A stretch of 64,000 nucleotides of DNA from contig NC_134850.1 in assembly GCF_965363235.1 (NCBI RefSeq), forward strand, positions 34,817,102-34,881,101, read 5' to 3'. The stretch is from Mytilus galloprovincialis. Taxonomy: Eukaryota > Mollusca > Bivalvia > Mytilida > Mytilidae. Of this stretch, positions 13,101 to 38,689 are shown piece after piece; position 1 is the first letter of the stretch, and the number at the start of each line of letters is the position of its first letter. Under the pieces are notes generated by a model. It was not told the DNA's origin. It was given only the letters and a program-made list of their open reading frames with translations, and searched no databases. A program made the translations under genes and the position numbers.

Positions 13101-14530
13101 TATTACGATCTGTGATTTGAACTCCCCAAAAATTAGAAACAATGATTGCCTCTAATGGTCCTGTTCTTCACGAATGATGAATTTTTATAACTTCCATTGG
13201 TCGTGTTTTCATCAAGTAAAGATTGCATGTGAAGGTGGTAAAAACCTTTATCTATAAGAATAAAAAATTGCCCTAAATAAACTCATCACAGATACCAGGA
13301 TTAAAAATTTTATTATACGCCAGACGCGCGTTTCGTCTACAAAAGACTCATCAGTGACGCTCTAATCCAAAAAAGTAAGAAGCCAAATTAAGTACAAAGT
13401 AAAACAGCATTGAGGACCAAAATTCCTAAAAGTTTTGCCAAACACAGCTAAGGTAATATTTGCCTGAGGTAGCAAAGCCTTAATACTTTAAAAATTCAAA
13501 ATTTTGTAAACAGTTAATTTATAACTATAACCATATTAATGATAATTCATGTCAGCACCAAAATAAATATGCTGACTACTGGGCTGGTGATACCCTCGGG
13601 GAAATAAATCTCCTAAGAGTTCTGATTCTTCATCAATAAGTATTAAATATTGTCATTAATCATCTATTAGAATTTAAGATTTTGTTTAGTAGTCGGGTTT
13701 AGTTATCATCTATGTGATACTTGTATAAAGATTGTTTCTAATAGTCAAATTCTTCATCAATTATAATCAAAAAGGGGGTCAGGTGGTTGCATATATAATA
13801 TATGAGAGTTGATGAATGACTATAGTGGTCACGATCTTAATCTATCAGAATAAAATATTGCCGTAGTTATCGTATTTTTTGTATTAATTATTATTCAAAT
13901 GTGTATCTGGAGGCCGAGTTCTTAATTGTTAAGAATTAAAGATTGGCTCTGACGGTCGAATTCTCTATATATTAGAATTAAAGGTTGCCTCTGACGGTCG
14001 AGTTCTCTATATATTATAATCAAAGATTGCCGATATTCGTCGCAGTCTTCATCTATGACAAATAAAGATTGCCTCTAGTGGTCACAATTATCATCGTTTA
14101 GAATTAAAGATTGCCCTAAGAGTTCTGATTCTTCATTAATAAGTATCAAAAATTGTAGCAGGTGGTCATTATCATCATCTTTTAAAGTTTAAGATTGTGT
14201 TTAGTAGTCGGGTTCTTCATCATTTAATATTAAAAAAGTGACTCTGGTGGTTACATATATCACCTATGAGTATTAATAAACGCCTCTGGTGGTCGAAATC
14301 TTCATCTCTTACAATAGATTGTCTCTAGTTGTCGTTTTTTTAATAATTATATTTCAAATATGCCAATGACGAAACGGAAATAAAGGTTTCTCAGTTGGTA
14401 TTGCTCTTTGTTATTCATTATACAAGTATACCTCTGTTGGTTGCGTTCTAAATCTGTTCATACAAAAGATTGTTCCTGATTATCGTGTTCTTCAACTGGT
14501 CAGAACCAAATGGTAATCATATCAATAAAA
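13100..14530 (+). repeat. Diverged minisatellite, unit about 42 bp
   Basis: Best seen at 13981-14190, where successive units begin AAAGATTGCC or a close variant at 13981, 14022, 14064, 14106 and 14148. Each unit contains a GTGGTCG/GGTCGAG block and a TTCTTCATC block. More decayed units extend on both sides to about 13100 and 14530. A family A repeat (13278-13615) has inserted into the array, with minisatellite sequence on both sides of it. Confidence 0.75.
13278..13615 (+). repeat. Dispersed repeat family A, near full length, inside the minisatellite
   Basis: Runs from ATACCAGGATTAAAAATTTT through CGCCAGACGCGCGTTTCGTC to TGACTACTGGGCTGGTGATA and CCCTCGGGG. Both ends of the family are present. 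Confidence 0.75.
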
Positions 14531-15890
14531 ACTTATAATGACATCATTTCTGCCAAGTTTTGTAGGAATTGGCAAAGACTTATATGATATAACGGCAAAT
14601 GCTAGCCCCCAATTTTGCCATGTTTGCAATCCAATACTTCTTAAAAAATTATCATTTACAGAAGGTGTTTAAATGATCAATATATCTATATTTGCTTGGA
14701 AAGAAAATGACAAAAGTAAATAAATTATTTTACAACCGAAAGAAAAACGAAACAAAGTGTAAACATTAAATTTTAACTTTGTAATAATTTATCAATATGA
14801 GATGCAACCAATTAAAATAGATTCTTGTTTGATGGAAATCAAATTTCTTCCTTTGATTTCATCATGGAATTTATAATCCTTTTTGCATATGCCTCCGTCA
14901 CACCATATGCACATATGTGTATTTCGAACTTTTACAGTTACATGCTTTAAAACCTTTGTTTGCTTCGTTAATTTTATTGACAAAATTTAAAAGTAAAAAG
15001 ATGTAAAATTATCAATAAAATGGCTTTGCAACACAGACCAAATAGCGTAAAAGTTAGCATCTATAGATGTACGTACGTCCTTCAACATTTAGTAATCTAT
15101 ACAAGGCTTACATGAAAAATGTAAAACAATTTACAAAACTACAAAACTACTGGCCAGATGTATGTACAAAACGATAAAAAACATGTTGTACAGAAAAGAA
15201 TGACAACCACTGGTTTAGGGTCTTCTACATGTAACTTGTTACACATATACAGATTGTGACAGGGTTAGACGTGTTAGCGGTATAATGGAAAATATAGTCA
15301 TCTCTAACATAAACAAAACAAGAACTATCTTTAAAAAAGATATCCGACGTATTTAAATTTGAGTATATGTCATTTCGATAACCTTCAGAAGCACAAAGAT
15401 ACCATTTAAATAACATTTTCTCTGTTTGTGTTCAGTATTCTCGGTCATCGTATCTTTCTGTTTACATTCACCAAAACCCCGCGGAAATCTCACATGCGTA
15501 GGTGCGTTCTAAAAGTCATATACGTTCGTACAATAAAGTTTACATTAAAATGATATAATTGTCCCGAATAAACAGCTGTCACGGATGCAAAGAGCTATTG
15601 GAGAAACAATTATTTTAATAAAAATATAAATCTTTGTAAGATCTAGTTCAAATATTTATAGTTTTACACTTGCTTTCCATCACGATATAATTAACGAGAC
15701 GTTTCTTCAAACACAACCAAATCACCCACCATGACAGCATTTTGTCCAATCACAGAAAGGATTTTCGAGCATGCGTATTTTGTTGCCATAGTTAAGCGTC
15801 CTTAATTTCAAAGGGCACAAACCGAAACTATACCGACTACGTTGGAAAAATATGACTGTTAAATACAGGGGCACATAAAGCAGAGTACAA
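14531..15890. other. No gene recognised
   Basis: About 1.3 kb of AT-rich sequence. Short open frames here lack splice signals and any recognisable motif. Confidence 0.4.
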
Positions 15891-16375
15891 AGACACGTTA
15901 TATTGCATCCACGCAGCGCAGGATACACACTCCGCAATCAATATCATATGTAAGTCAAATGCATTTGTTGTTTCTTTATGTATCATAAATAAACATCTAA
16001 CCGGACAGGCAACAAGCCCTGCAATAAATAAAGAATTTAAGTCAAACGAATTTGCTTTCCATTTAGGTATCAAACACGTGCATCTTCACAGCGCAGTCAA
16101 CTTACTCTAATATCAATATAAAAATTAAGACAATTTAATTTGTTGGTTCTTTATATATCGCAATGCATTCACAAAAAGCACGCAACACACCCTGTAATCA
16201 ATTCAAAAATTAAGTCAAATGAATTTGTTGTTTCTAAGAGGTATCATATGCTTCCACACTGCGCACGCAACAAAACCTGAAAGAATATTAAATAAATCTC
16301 CGAAGTATTTTGTTTCTTTTTGGTATGAAACATATGCATCCACACTACGCAGGCAACAAATCTTTCACAAAAAGC
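15890..16375 (+). repeat. Minisatellite, about four units of 110-120 bp
   Basis: Each unit has a GCATCCACAC.GCGCA.GCAACA-like block followed by a TAAGTCAAATGAATTTG/TTGTTTCT block and a TATCAT/TATGAAAC block. Units begin near 15900, 16015, 16145 and 16245. It directly abuts the duplicated AGTRAP 3' flank at 16360. Confidence 0.65.
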
Positions 16376-16700
16376 TTGTACGACTTCACAAATAGTTGCT
16401 CATTTTTATGAGATTTTTACTCGTGTTTGAGAAAATGTTGATGCTAAAATCTTAACATAAAGTAATTTAAAAAAACGATTACACAATTATAATGATTTTT
16501 GTTTTGCAAACAGTCGCTTGTTGTAACACTATTCTTTTTTTCATTTAATACAGAAACCAGAAGTGTAATAAAAAACCTGTGACTTTGAAAACATAATTTA
16601 TTAAGTATAAAGTGAAATCTATTTTACCAACAAATCTCGTAAAATTGACATATACATGTCCAAGTTGTGCACAACACAATACACCTCTTCTCCAAAATTA
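16360..16700 (+). repeat. Second copy of the AGTRAP copy 1 3' flank, without the gene
   Basis: Matches 10480-10735 block by block, from the ACAAAAAGCTTGTACGACTT block to GTGCACAACACAATACACCT. An extra insert of roughly 90 bp lies near 16550-16635. No AGTRAP exon is recognisable upstream of it. Confidence 0.7.
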
Positions 16701-16984
16701 TAAAATTGAACTGTTTGAGTGAAGAAATAAAGTATTACAGTCGATACAGGTGTATAATTTATTTCTACATATTTAAAATCATTCTATATACAAATATATT
16801 ATACTACCTGTTTTAAACATTGAAAAAAATGAGTTATTTAGGTCCACTAAAGTGTATCAGTGTTTTTGACAAAAAATAATTTCTTTGTTGACACTGTAGA
16901 TTTAACAGCGTCGTGAAGAAAAAAGTTTGTTTTTTTGCAAAAGAATATAGAAGAAATTCATTGTAGACATTGGCAAGTTATTCT

Positions 16985-17500
16985 AACATTAAGCTACGTC
17001 AATGTATAATCAGCACTTCGGTGTTGACATGAATATCAATTATATGGTCATTTTTATTTCCTGTTACAAAACATTGAATTTTTCAAAAAAAAAAAAGATT
17101 TTCAGATCCCAGGAATAGATTACCATTTCTACCTCAGGCATAGATTACCGTAGCTGTATTTGGCAACACTTTTAAGAGTTTTGCTCCTCAATACTCTTCA
17201 ACTTCGTACTTTATTTGGCCTTTTTAACTTTTTTGGATTCGAGCGTCACTGGTGAGTCTTTTGTAGACAAAACGCGCGTCTGGCGTATATAGAAAATTTA
17301 GTCCTGATACCTATGATGAGTTTATTACCTTAGCCGTATTTGGCTCAACTTTTTGCAATTTTGGGTCCTCAATGATCTTCAACTTTGTACTTGTTTGGCT
17401 TTATAACTATTTTAATCTGAGCGTCACTGATGAGTCTTATGTAGACGAAACGCTCGTCTGGCGTATTAAATTATAATCCTTGTACCTTTGATAAAAATAT
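16985..17500 (-). repeat. Two adjacent family A copies, minus-oriented
   Basis: The first (about 16985-17310) runs from the ACTTCGGTGTTGACATGAAT block to CGCGCGTCTGGCG. The second (about 17310-17500) begins again at CCTTAGCCGTATTTGGC and ends with GACGAAACGCTCGTCTGGCG. The arrangement mirrors the paired plus-strand copies at 38105-38650. Confidence 0.7.
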
Positions 17501-17574
17501 TTTGCACTTTGTAATATATATCCTATTATAAGATATCAATCATTATTCTGCAAGATCTATATTATCTTTTGATA

Positions 17575-17710
17575 GCTACGCGAACTTGACAGCTGTAGTT
17601 TGACTTGTTGTCTATACAGCTGTCGTTGTGAGCCAAGTCTCCGTGTTGAAGATCGTACTTTGACCTATAATGGTTACTTTTACAAATTGTGTGGAGTCTT
17701 CTTATATATA
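17575..17710 (-). repeat. Dispersed repeat family C, minus fragment
   Basis: GTCTCCGTGTTGAAGATCGT and ACTTTGACCTATAATGGTTA are the reverse complement of the family C block at 7700-7745. Confidence 0.55.
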
Positions 17711-17800
17711 TAAGTACTTACCCATTCCAGGAATTCCCAGAATGTTAAATGGACTATCAAACGCATGGCCTGTCGGAAAATACGCGAAGTACAAACATTA

Positions 17801-17827
17801 CGCTATGGTAACATTGTTACCATAGCG
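17801..17827. repeat. 27-bp palindrome
   Basis: Perfect 13-bp arms (CGCTATGGTAACA and its complement) around a single T. No other part of a transposon is recognisable around it. Confidence 0.8.
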
Positions 17828-18129
17828 CTTTACTCTGTGACGTTATATTATATGCTTTAGCTATCACGACGATTAAACGTATAGAAAAACACAACGCAAG
17901 ATTTATTAAGATTCTTCAACATGGCCTTGTCTATCCTGCCAGATACGGTACAACAATATGGCCGTCAATGGTTTTAAAAGAGAAAAAATTATGACAAATG
18001 CAATGATTTGGTTACAAATAATGAACACTTCTTTTTCAAGTACCAAAATACTATCAATGTATGATGTAAGCTTATTACAGATGGTTCCTCTTTTTAAACT
18101 GTTTTCTCGCTGCGTTGATGACCCATTGG

Positions 18130-18215
18130 TGGTCTTCCCCTGTTATCTGCTCTTTGTGGTATGTTGTCTCCTTGACATATTCCCCGTTTCCATTCTCAAT
18201 TTTAATTGCTTATGC
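18130..18215 (-). repeat. Dispersed repeat family E, fragment
   Basis: The GTTGTCTCCTTGACATATTC and CCCGTTTCCATTCTCAATTT blocks are the reverse complement of the start of the copy at 48437-48600. A third trace lies near 9805-9890. Confidence 0.5.
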
Positions 18216-18409
18216 TGACTATTCATGTCATAAGTGACATCTATGATGTTAAGATATTTAAGTTCTTGTTATTATATACTTGAAATATGATTAATTACCA
18301 GACAACCAAGCAATACCATTGTTATCACATGCATGTGATAAGGAAAACTTCTTATTGAACAGCTGGTTTAATTCTTCGTTTTGTTTGTTTTTTGTATAAC
18401 GACCAGTAG

Positions 18410-18584
18410 GAAACATTTTCTTGATTTTGAGGACGAAAAGAATTTGGCAATAAACAAAATAGGTAGCTTCTGTAAGGTGTATCCATTGGGAAGAAGGGTG
18501 ATAATTTTAGTTCCGGCAGAAAATGAAGGCATGTTGGATAATGGAAAAAAAACTTGTGTCGGGCGAGATGCCACTTTAAAAGAT
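18410..18584 (+). pseudogene. Orphan candidate exon, 175 nt, function not recognised
   Basis: An open stretch of 58 codons lies between a good acceptor (a T-rich tract, then GACCAGTAG) and a good donor (AAAGAT|GTAAGG), with entry phase 2 and exit phase 0. Its composition is richer in GC than the surroundings. It would read HFLDFEDEKNLAINKIG and later VYPLGRRVIILVPAENEG, a mix of charged and hydrophobic residues like a soluble domain. No family was recognised, and no partner exon was found within several kb on the plus strand. It may be a captured or relic exon, or a real exon of a gene whose other exons were missed. Confidence 0.3.
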
Positions 18585-18789
18585 GTAAGGATTTTTATCA
18601 TTCAAAGAACGAAGAACTTGACACTCCATACACGATGAATCTGACTTATCGTCTAGTTTCCAACAGAGCTATTTCGTGAATTCATTCATTCAACCAAAAC
18701 TTTTCTTTTTCATGCGTTTTACTGTCGCGTTTGAGGAGTCAAGGGATTGCTTTACTTCTATATCCGAGACAACCGTTAAGGTCGCTATC

Positions 18790-19270
18790 AATATCTATTC
18801 ATATAAAAAAAAAAGAAGATGTGGTATGATTGCCAATGAGACAACTGTCCACGAGAGACAAAAATGACACAGACATTAACAACTGTAGTTCAGCGCACGG
18901 TTTTATTAATGAGCAAATCCCATACCGCATAGTCAGCTATAAAAGGCTCCGATATGACAATGTAAAACAATTCAAACGAGAAAATTAACGGTCTTATTTA
19001 TATAAAAGAATGAACGAAAAACAAATATGTCACACATAAACAAACGACAACCACTGAATTACAGGCTCCTGACTTGGGACAGGCATATTCATAAATAATG
19101 TGGCGGGGTTAAACATATTAGCGGGATCCCAACCCCCCTATCCTGGGGCAGTTGTAAACCAGTACAACATAAGAACGAACTTCAACAATCAGTTGAAATA
19201 GGCTTAACTCATCAATATAAAAGAAGACGTGGCCGGGTACTTATACATCCCGCCAACAAAAAGACAGTTG
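18790..19270 (+). repeat. Dispersed repeat family C, long copy
   Basis: Starts at a short A-run followed by AGATGTGGTATGATTGCCAA and GAGACAACTGTCC. It continues through CATAGTCAGCTATAAAAGGC, the ACAAACGACAACCACTGAAT block, the GGCGGGGTTAAACAT block and the ATCCCAACCC block. It matches 44245-44600 over its whole length. Confidence 0.8.
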
Positions 19271-19559
19271 GGACAGATCTGAGAGTACTCGCAGTTATCT
19301 GACAGCTAGTTCAAAGCCACTAACAACTGATAAAAAAATCATACATCTAAGACTAAACTATCAATCCGTACACATCCAACATCCAATGGATTTAGTGTAA
19401 AGACCTCATAAACAGTCAGAGAAAAACATGACCTTGTGCAATGCCAAATTAAAGGTTTACGCCTATTTGTTGGTCCGTTAACTTCTTGTTTTAATTGTGA
19501 ATACGTGCTTTGCCTGCTGATTTGTCTACTGATTTGTTATTTCCTCATTTAAGGTAGGT

Positions 19560-20460
19560 TAATCGACATGTATAAAGCGTTAGATAAACCGTGCCAGTGG
19601 TTCTTTCAGGATTTAAAAAAATGGTGAATAAGTGTGAGTGAGTCCGATGCAAAAGTTTTGACTTGCACTAGTACATCATGCGATGGATAACAAAATATTT
19701 ACCATGCAGGGTCTCGTCATGTTTTGTCAGCTGAATAATGATGGTTTCTTGTAATTAAGTGTAAACAAGTTTCTTTATTTAAACGTGTCTTATAGTGATT
19801 AAGATGATAACACAATGTTGACTTCTGTACCCTTATTTTGAAATTTTTACCAATTGTGTCTGTTTGTTTTGTTCTTGCATAATTGTCAATATAATGGAAT
19901 TTTATGTGACTGTCATACAAGCAAAAGGTTTAGCTAGCTATAAAATCAGGTTCAATCCACCATATTCTACATAATAAAATGCCTGTATTATGTCAGATAT
20001 ATTACAATTGTTATCCATTCGTTTGATGTGTTTGACCTTTGATTGTGCCATTTAATTAGGGACTTTCCTTTTCGAAATTTCTTCGGAGTTCCGTATTTTT
20101 GTGCTTATACTTTTTACGTTATACATTAAACATGTTGAATAATTGATTTGCTATATAGGTATTGCCTACCATTCGAAAGCACTGACATTGTAAGTACTAG
20201 TATATACATTGGTTGACAAGAGTGATCCCATGAAATACACGGAAACCAATACATGTTAACTGTGACAAATGTTAATTTCCTTGTTTTAAAAACATCACTT
20301 TTTGTCATGCCGTGATCTTGATAACTTACTTTCCAACATTTATTGTCTCTTTGCAGGAAACCGTACACTATATTCATGTTTTTTTTTAATCCTCGCCCGA
20401 CGGTGTATGGTGTATAGGTGTCCCATTGGTAATCTTCTATTTTTTTAAAAACTTTTTAAA
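19560..20460. repeat. Segmental duplication flank, matches 38690-39580
   Basis: Shared in order: GTGCCAGTGGTTC.T.CAGG, GAGTCCGATGCAAAAG, GACTTGCACTAGTACA, CTGAATAATGATGG, a family B repeat (19794-20115), CATTCGAAAGCACTGACATT, TACTAGTATATAC, and TGGTGTATAGG.GTC.CATTGG. It lies just 3' of the IgGFc-domain relic, exactly as 38690-39580 lies 3' of the intact gene. Confidence 0.85.
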
Positions 20461-20487
20461 GCAAAAATGATACACATTTATTTAATT

Positions 20488-21632
20488 AAAACAAATCCAC
20501 CTGGATATCCGTAGGCCGCACGATATTTATAACCATATACCAGGAGACAAAATTTGTCAATATGTGAAATTGTGAATGAAGTATCCTCTATATTACATCC
20601 AAGCTGGCAGATATACTCTTATAAACAGTATTGAACATCTCAACTGGTGGTACATTAACCGCATGAAATAACAAATTACCGCCATTAAGACGAAGACCAT
20701 CTACATTATCATTTAAACGTTTTACTGTAAACCAACTAATTTTCGCGAGCGATTTAATTTCGCGACTTTCGCGAGGAGACTAATAACGCGAATTTAAATA
20801 GTCGCGAATATGTATAACTTGAACCTTTTCTTATCTAACTACCTCAAGTCAATTAGATAATCGCGAAATTTAATCGCCGTGAAGTGGATTAGAAAGGGCT
20901 AAACGCGAAATAAAGTATACGCGAAAATAAGTTGGTTCACAGTATCACAATGGTGTAATTGGTAAAGTCGGACGACGTGGTTTGTGTGGTAATGATGTAG
21001 TTGCTAGAAAAATGGTCGACGGCGGGCGGTAAAGTCATGAACGGATTGACAGTAACATTTGACCATTCTTACATTGTTGCAAAGTAACCATGACTGGTCA
21101 CTGGGCGTATCCATCATTTGATAATTCTAACTGATTTACATATTGCTTGAATGTGTTCTTATAGAACCCATTCTTCCCCTAGATATATAAAATCGTAAAC
21201 TGATTTCTTGCAACTATTCAAAGAACAATATGTTTGGCTATTTTCGGAACAATATATATCTGAGGAACTTGAACTGTCTGAGCATTTCTATTTGGAAATT
21301 TCTTTCACCTAAATTAATGGGAGAATCCATATTTACAGACAGTACTGCGATTAGTTTGTCACCTTTTTTTGTTCCATCAGTTTTCGACATCTTCCGATGT
21401 AAATAATACTCCTCAAAAAGCATTCTTTATAAGAACGTCCGTAGTATTGTTTCCAGGTTTTAACTTTTTCCTTACGGAAGTGTTGCCTTTTATTGTTATA
21501 AAACCCACCGATTGGGTGCCGTTCGATTATAGTGCAATAATGTAGTTTCTCCCGATGTCCTTAACAGAAAACTGGAGTGTTTGGTAGGTGTGTTCGAATG
21601 ATAGAAAAAACGGTTCAGTAAGCACAGTTAGT
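20488..21632 (-). pseudogene. IgGFc-binding domain relic (paralogue of the last exon of 39601-50766)
   Basis: Aligns with 39601-40736 over nearly its whole length. In the minus frame, pieces such as SVNMDSPINLGERNFQ (SGNMDSPINLGERNFQ in the intact copy) and the tail encoded next to the stop are plain. It is dead: several frameshifts, a stretch deleted near 21100-21210, and a 218-bp MITE (20725-20942) inserted where the intact copy reads through. The 5' splice junction region and all upstream exons (signal peptide, LU domains, linker) were not found between 21632 and 23500. It therefore lost its 5' half or was duplicated without it. It is the downstream half of the first AGTRAP/IgGFc unit. Confidence 0.88.
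20725..20942. mobile_element. 218-bp MITE with TA target duplication
   Basis: Terminal inverted repeats CTGTAAACCAACTAATTTTC and CTGTGAACCAACTTATTTTC, both continuing into GCG, are flanked by TA on each side (20723-20724, 20943-20944). The interior is rich in CGCGA motifs. TA duplication and length fit a Tc1/mariner-type non-autonomous element. Alignment with the intact paralogue at 39841-39868 shows a clean insertion into coding sequence. Confidence 0.88.
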
Positions 21633-21639
21633 ATCAAAT

Positions 21640-23510
21640 TTATATTAGAAGTGAATAGTGCTGCATGCTTAATTTTGAGAAACAAGCATATATGCATTAG
21701 AAGTTGCCCTTGAATTCGTCAAAGTAATTCTGCCGAAATAAATAGATATAATTCTTTACGTCACTATTGGAAATAGTTGAAGTTTGTTTTAAACGAAATT
21801 GTATTTTTAATTTGCATTTATATAATCACGATGTCCATATTTAGCATGCATGTACTTGCTGCAGGAAAAACTATCTATAAACATTGACTCATAAATAATA
21901 CAAAGGGTTGCAAAACATCACGGACATATGGAAAAAAGAGGAGTGAATATCTTTAAATATGAATTTAGTTTTAAAGTGAAGTGATTCATATAGAACATCG
22001 CAATGTAAATAAATCATCAATAAGATTACGAATGAAATGAGTTTACCAAACGGCATAGTTAATATAAAAATGAAACGTGAATTTTGAAACTCTTTCATTG
22101 CATTTTTGTATTCAACTTACTTAACAAAGTAAATATAATAACCTGTTAAATAAAAGTAGGCATAAATGATAAAAAAACCACGGAAAAATTATATAACAAT
22201 AAGAATAACAACCGAATCCACTGACAGCAAAACACAAACAACTACAAATTGGTGAGGTACATAAGGCAATGTAAATGCAATGATTTCCTAAAAAGAGACC
22301 ACCAAAGATAAATAAATTATCTTCGTCTGCCATGAAATGTGTGGACTCCCGTATAACAATACGTGAATATTGTCAACCGTGAAAGCTCTATACATACGAT
22401 ACCGTTATGTCGTTTTTGTAAGCTTACTGTTTATGTTTGCTTGAATTCAATTGTGTTGTTTGTCTGTAATGTATATTTACACAGTTTTGACTTGTAAATC
22501 CGAATCATTGTTACATTAACTTTTAATATCAGCTTGGGTTGCTTACCAAAGCTGTAAACATAACAGAACTATGAAAAACTAGCATACAAGTAAGCTGTTA
22601 AGTTTTCTATAAATAAACTCATCATAGACACCAGGATGGAAATTTGTATTTGCGTCAGATGCGTAAACCAGGTTTGGCCTGACATTTTCTTCCCTAAATT
22701 CCTGGACAAAGTCGGTAGTATAGCAGTTGTTTTCACTTGTTCCGTTAATTGACAGCGTTTGTTATTTTTTATGGACTTTCCGCTTTTAAATTGACGAATA
22801 CTTTACCCTACCGTCCTTTGAATACTCTTCTCACACTGACCTTTTATTGAAGTAAAAATAAATTATTGATAAACATCAGTCGCATAGCTTGATCTATGTT
22901 ATAACAAAAGATTTAATCCCCCATAAGCGATCGAGGGGAAGAATTTGAAGAATAGATAAACAACCTATCAAAATGAGTAGCTGTCGTTTAAGTTATGTTA
23001 CTTTTTTGTATACTATGTTATGCTCCCAAATAAAGAATAGAGAAACGAATACTTGATTAGCATAAACAAATGTTTCCTAAATCACTAATTTTTCTCTCTT
23101 TTGACATTTTTCTCTAAATCTATATCATTGTAAAATAATTACATTGCCACACACGTTCCAGCTTATTGATTACTTTCGTCTATAATAGAGTAAAATATGC
23201 ACTTGTACTTGAAGAAATTATCAAAGGTTCCAGGATTATAATTTAGTACACCAGACGCGCGTTTCGTCTACATAAAACTCATCATTGACGCTCATATCAA
23301 AATATTTATAAAGCCAAACAAGTACAAAGTTCAAGAGCATTGAGGAGAGACAGGATATCATACTTATTTCTGTATTTTTAGATAATTGTTGATTTCCTCA
23401 CCAAATAACCAGGATTACTTCATTATTTATTTTATTGAAGGGTTCTTGGAATACTTACATGTATAAAGGATTCTGAGAATACTTTACATGTTTAATGTAA
23501 ATGACAACAG
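21640..23510. other. Spacer between IgGFc relic and AGTRAP copy 2
   Basis: No exon was recognised. A family A fragment lies at about 22615-22665 (plus), a decayed family B-like tail near 22690-22860, and a family A copy truncated at its body at 23219-23345 (plus, with CGCCAGACGCGCG-type core written ACCAGACGCGCGTTTCGTCT). The last 165 bp before the ATG are the presumed promoter region of AGTRAP copy 2. Confidence 0.5.
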
Positions 23511-23514
23511 AATA

Positions 23515-37608
<14,094 letters not shown>

Positions 37609-37687
37609 TGTATTATTTTTTCTAACGAATCTGTCCATCTGACAATATTAAGTCTATTGAAAATAATGTTCTCCTTGCAATAATAAT

Positions 37688-37693
37688 AATAAA
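37688..37693 (+). terminator. Candidate poly(A) signal of AGTRAP copy 2
   Basis: AATAAA 80 bp after the TAG stop, in an AAT-rich run. Confidence 0.35.
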
Positions 37694-38104
37694 AAAAGTA
37701 CTAGCTTTCCGTAACGGCTTACACCACTTTACGTATGATTGTTCTTTTGTATAACATTGTATAATGTTAATATTCGCATTCGTGAAAAATGTAAATGATA
37801 AAGTCCTTGCATACAGTCATTCAATTTACGATTATACAAATATTTTAATTATCCTGCATGTAGTTCATCCTCATGATTATGATACGGATAATTATAGAAT
37901 AACTAACCGAAGAATTTAAAAAGAGAAAAGTATTCAACGAGTGACCGAACAGCACACTAATTCACAAAAGCGTGTAGCGCATGAGTTAATTATCAGTGTT
38001 AATTGGTCACGAGTTGAATATCTTTCGATATTTGTTATTCTTTTTATTACATTGGGAAATGTCTTTTCGTTTTAAATAAAAGTAGAAAATGTAAGGAAGT
38101 ATAG

Positions 38105-38650
38105 TTATCATAGGTACCAGGATTATAATTTAGTACGCCAGACGTGCGTTTCGTCTACATGAGACTCATCAGTGACGCTCATATCAAAATATTTATAAAG
38201 CCAAACAAGTACAAAGTTGAAGAGCATTGAGGATTCAAAATTCCAAAAAGTTGTGCCAAATACGGCTAAGGTAATCTAAGCATGGGATAAGAAAATCCTT
38301 AGTTTTTCGAAAATTCAAAGGTTTGTACAGAGGAAATTTATAAAATGACCACATTATTGATACTCATGTCAACACCAAAGTGACTACTGGGCTGGTGATA
38401 CCCTCGGGGACGAAACGTCCACCAGCAGTGGCATCGACCCAGTGTTTTAAAAAGATATCAAAGGTACCAGGATTATAATTTAGTACGCCAGAAGTGCGTT
38501 TCGTCTACATAAGACTCATCAGTGACGCTCATATCAAAATATTTATAAAGCCAAACAAGTACAAAGTTGAAGAGCATTGAGGATTCAAAATTCCAAAAAA
38601 GTTGTGCCAAATACGGCTAAGGTAATCTTAGTATTTCGAAAATTCAAAGT
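38105..38650 (+). repeat. Two head-to-tail family A copies
   Basis: The first copy (38105-38455) is the most complete in the window: TACCAGGATTATAATTTAGT, CGCCAGACGTGCGTTTCGTC, CAAACAAGTACAAAGTTGAA, GCCAAATACGGCTAAGGTAA, then TGACTACTGGGCTGGTGATA, CCCTCGGGGACGAAACGTCC and GTGGCATCGACCCAGTG. The second (38456-38650) restarts with TACCAGGATTATAATTTAGT and breaks off in the middle. Both lie between the convergent ends of the second gene pair. Confidence 0.85.
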
Positions 38651-38689
38651 TTTAAGTATATCTTTTCCTACGCATTCACGATTTGTTTT

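Noticed and set aside
13980-14190. CRISPR-like regular spacing
   Set aside because: Units are contiguous and diverged throughout with no unique spacers; it is a minisatellite in a eukaryotic genome.
17958-18218. 86-codon plus frame
   Set aside because: It runs into a family E repeat fragment and has no motif or splice signals.
22121-22333. 70-codon hydrophobic, Cys-rich minus frame
   Set aside because: Considered as a relic of an LU or membrane exon, but the Cys spacing does not fit and there are no splice sites.
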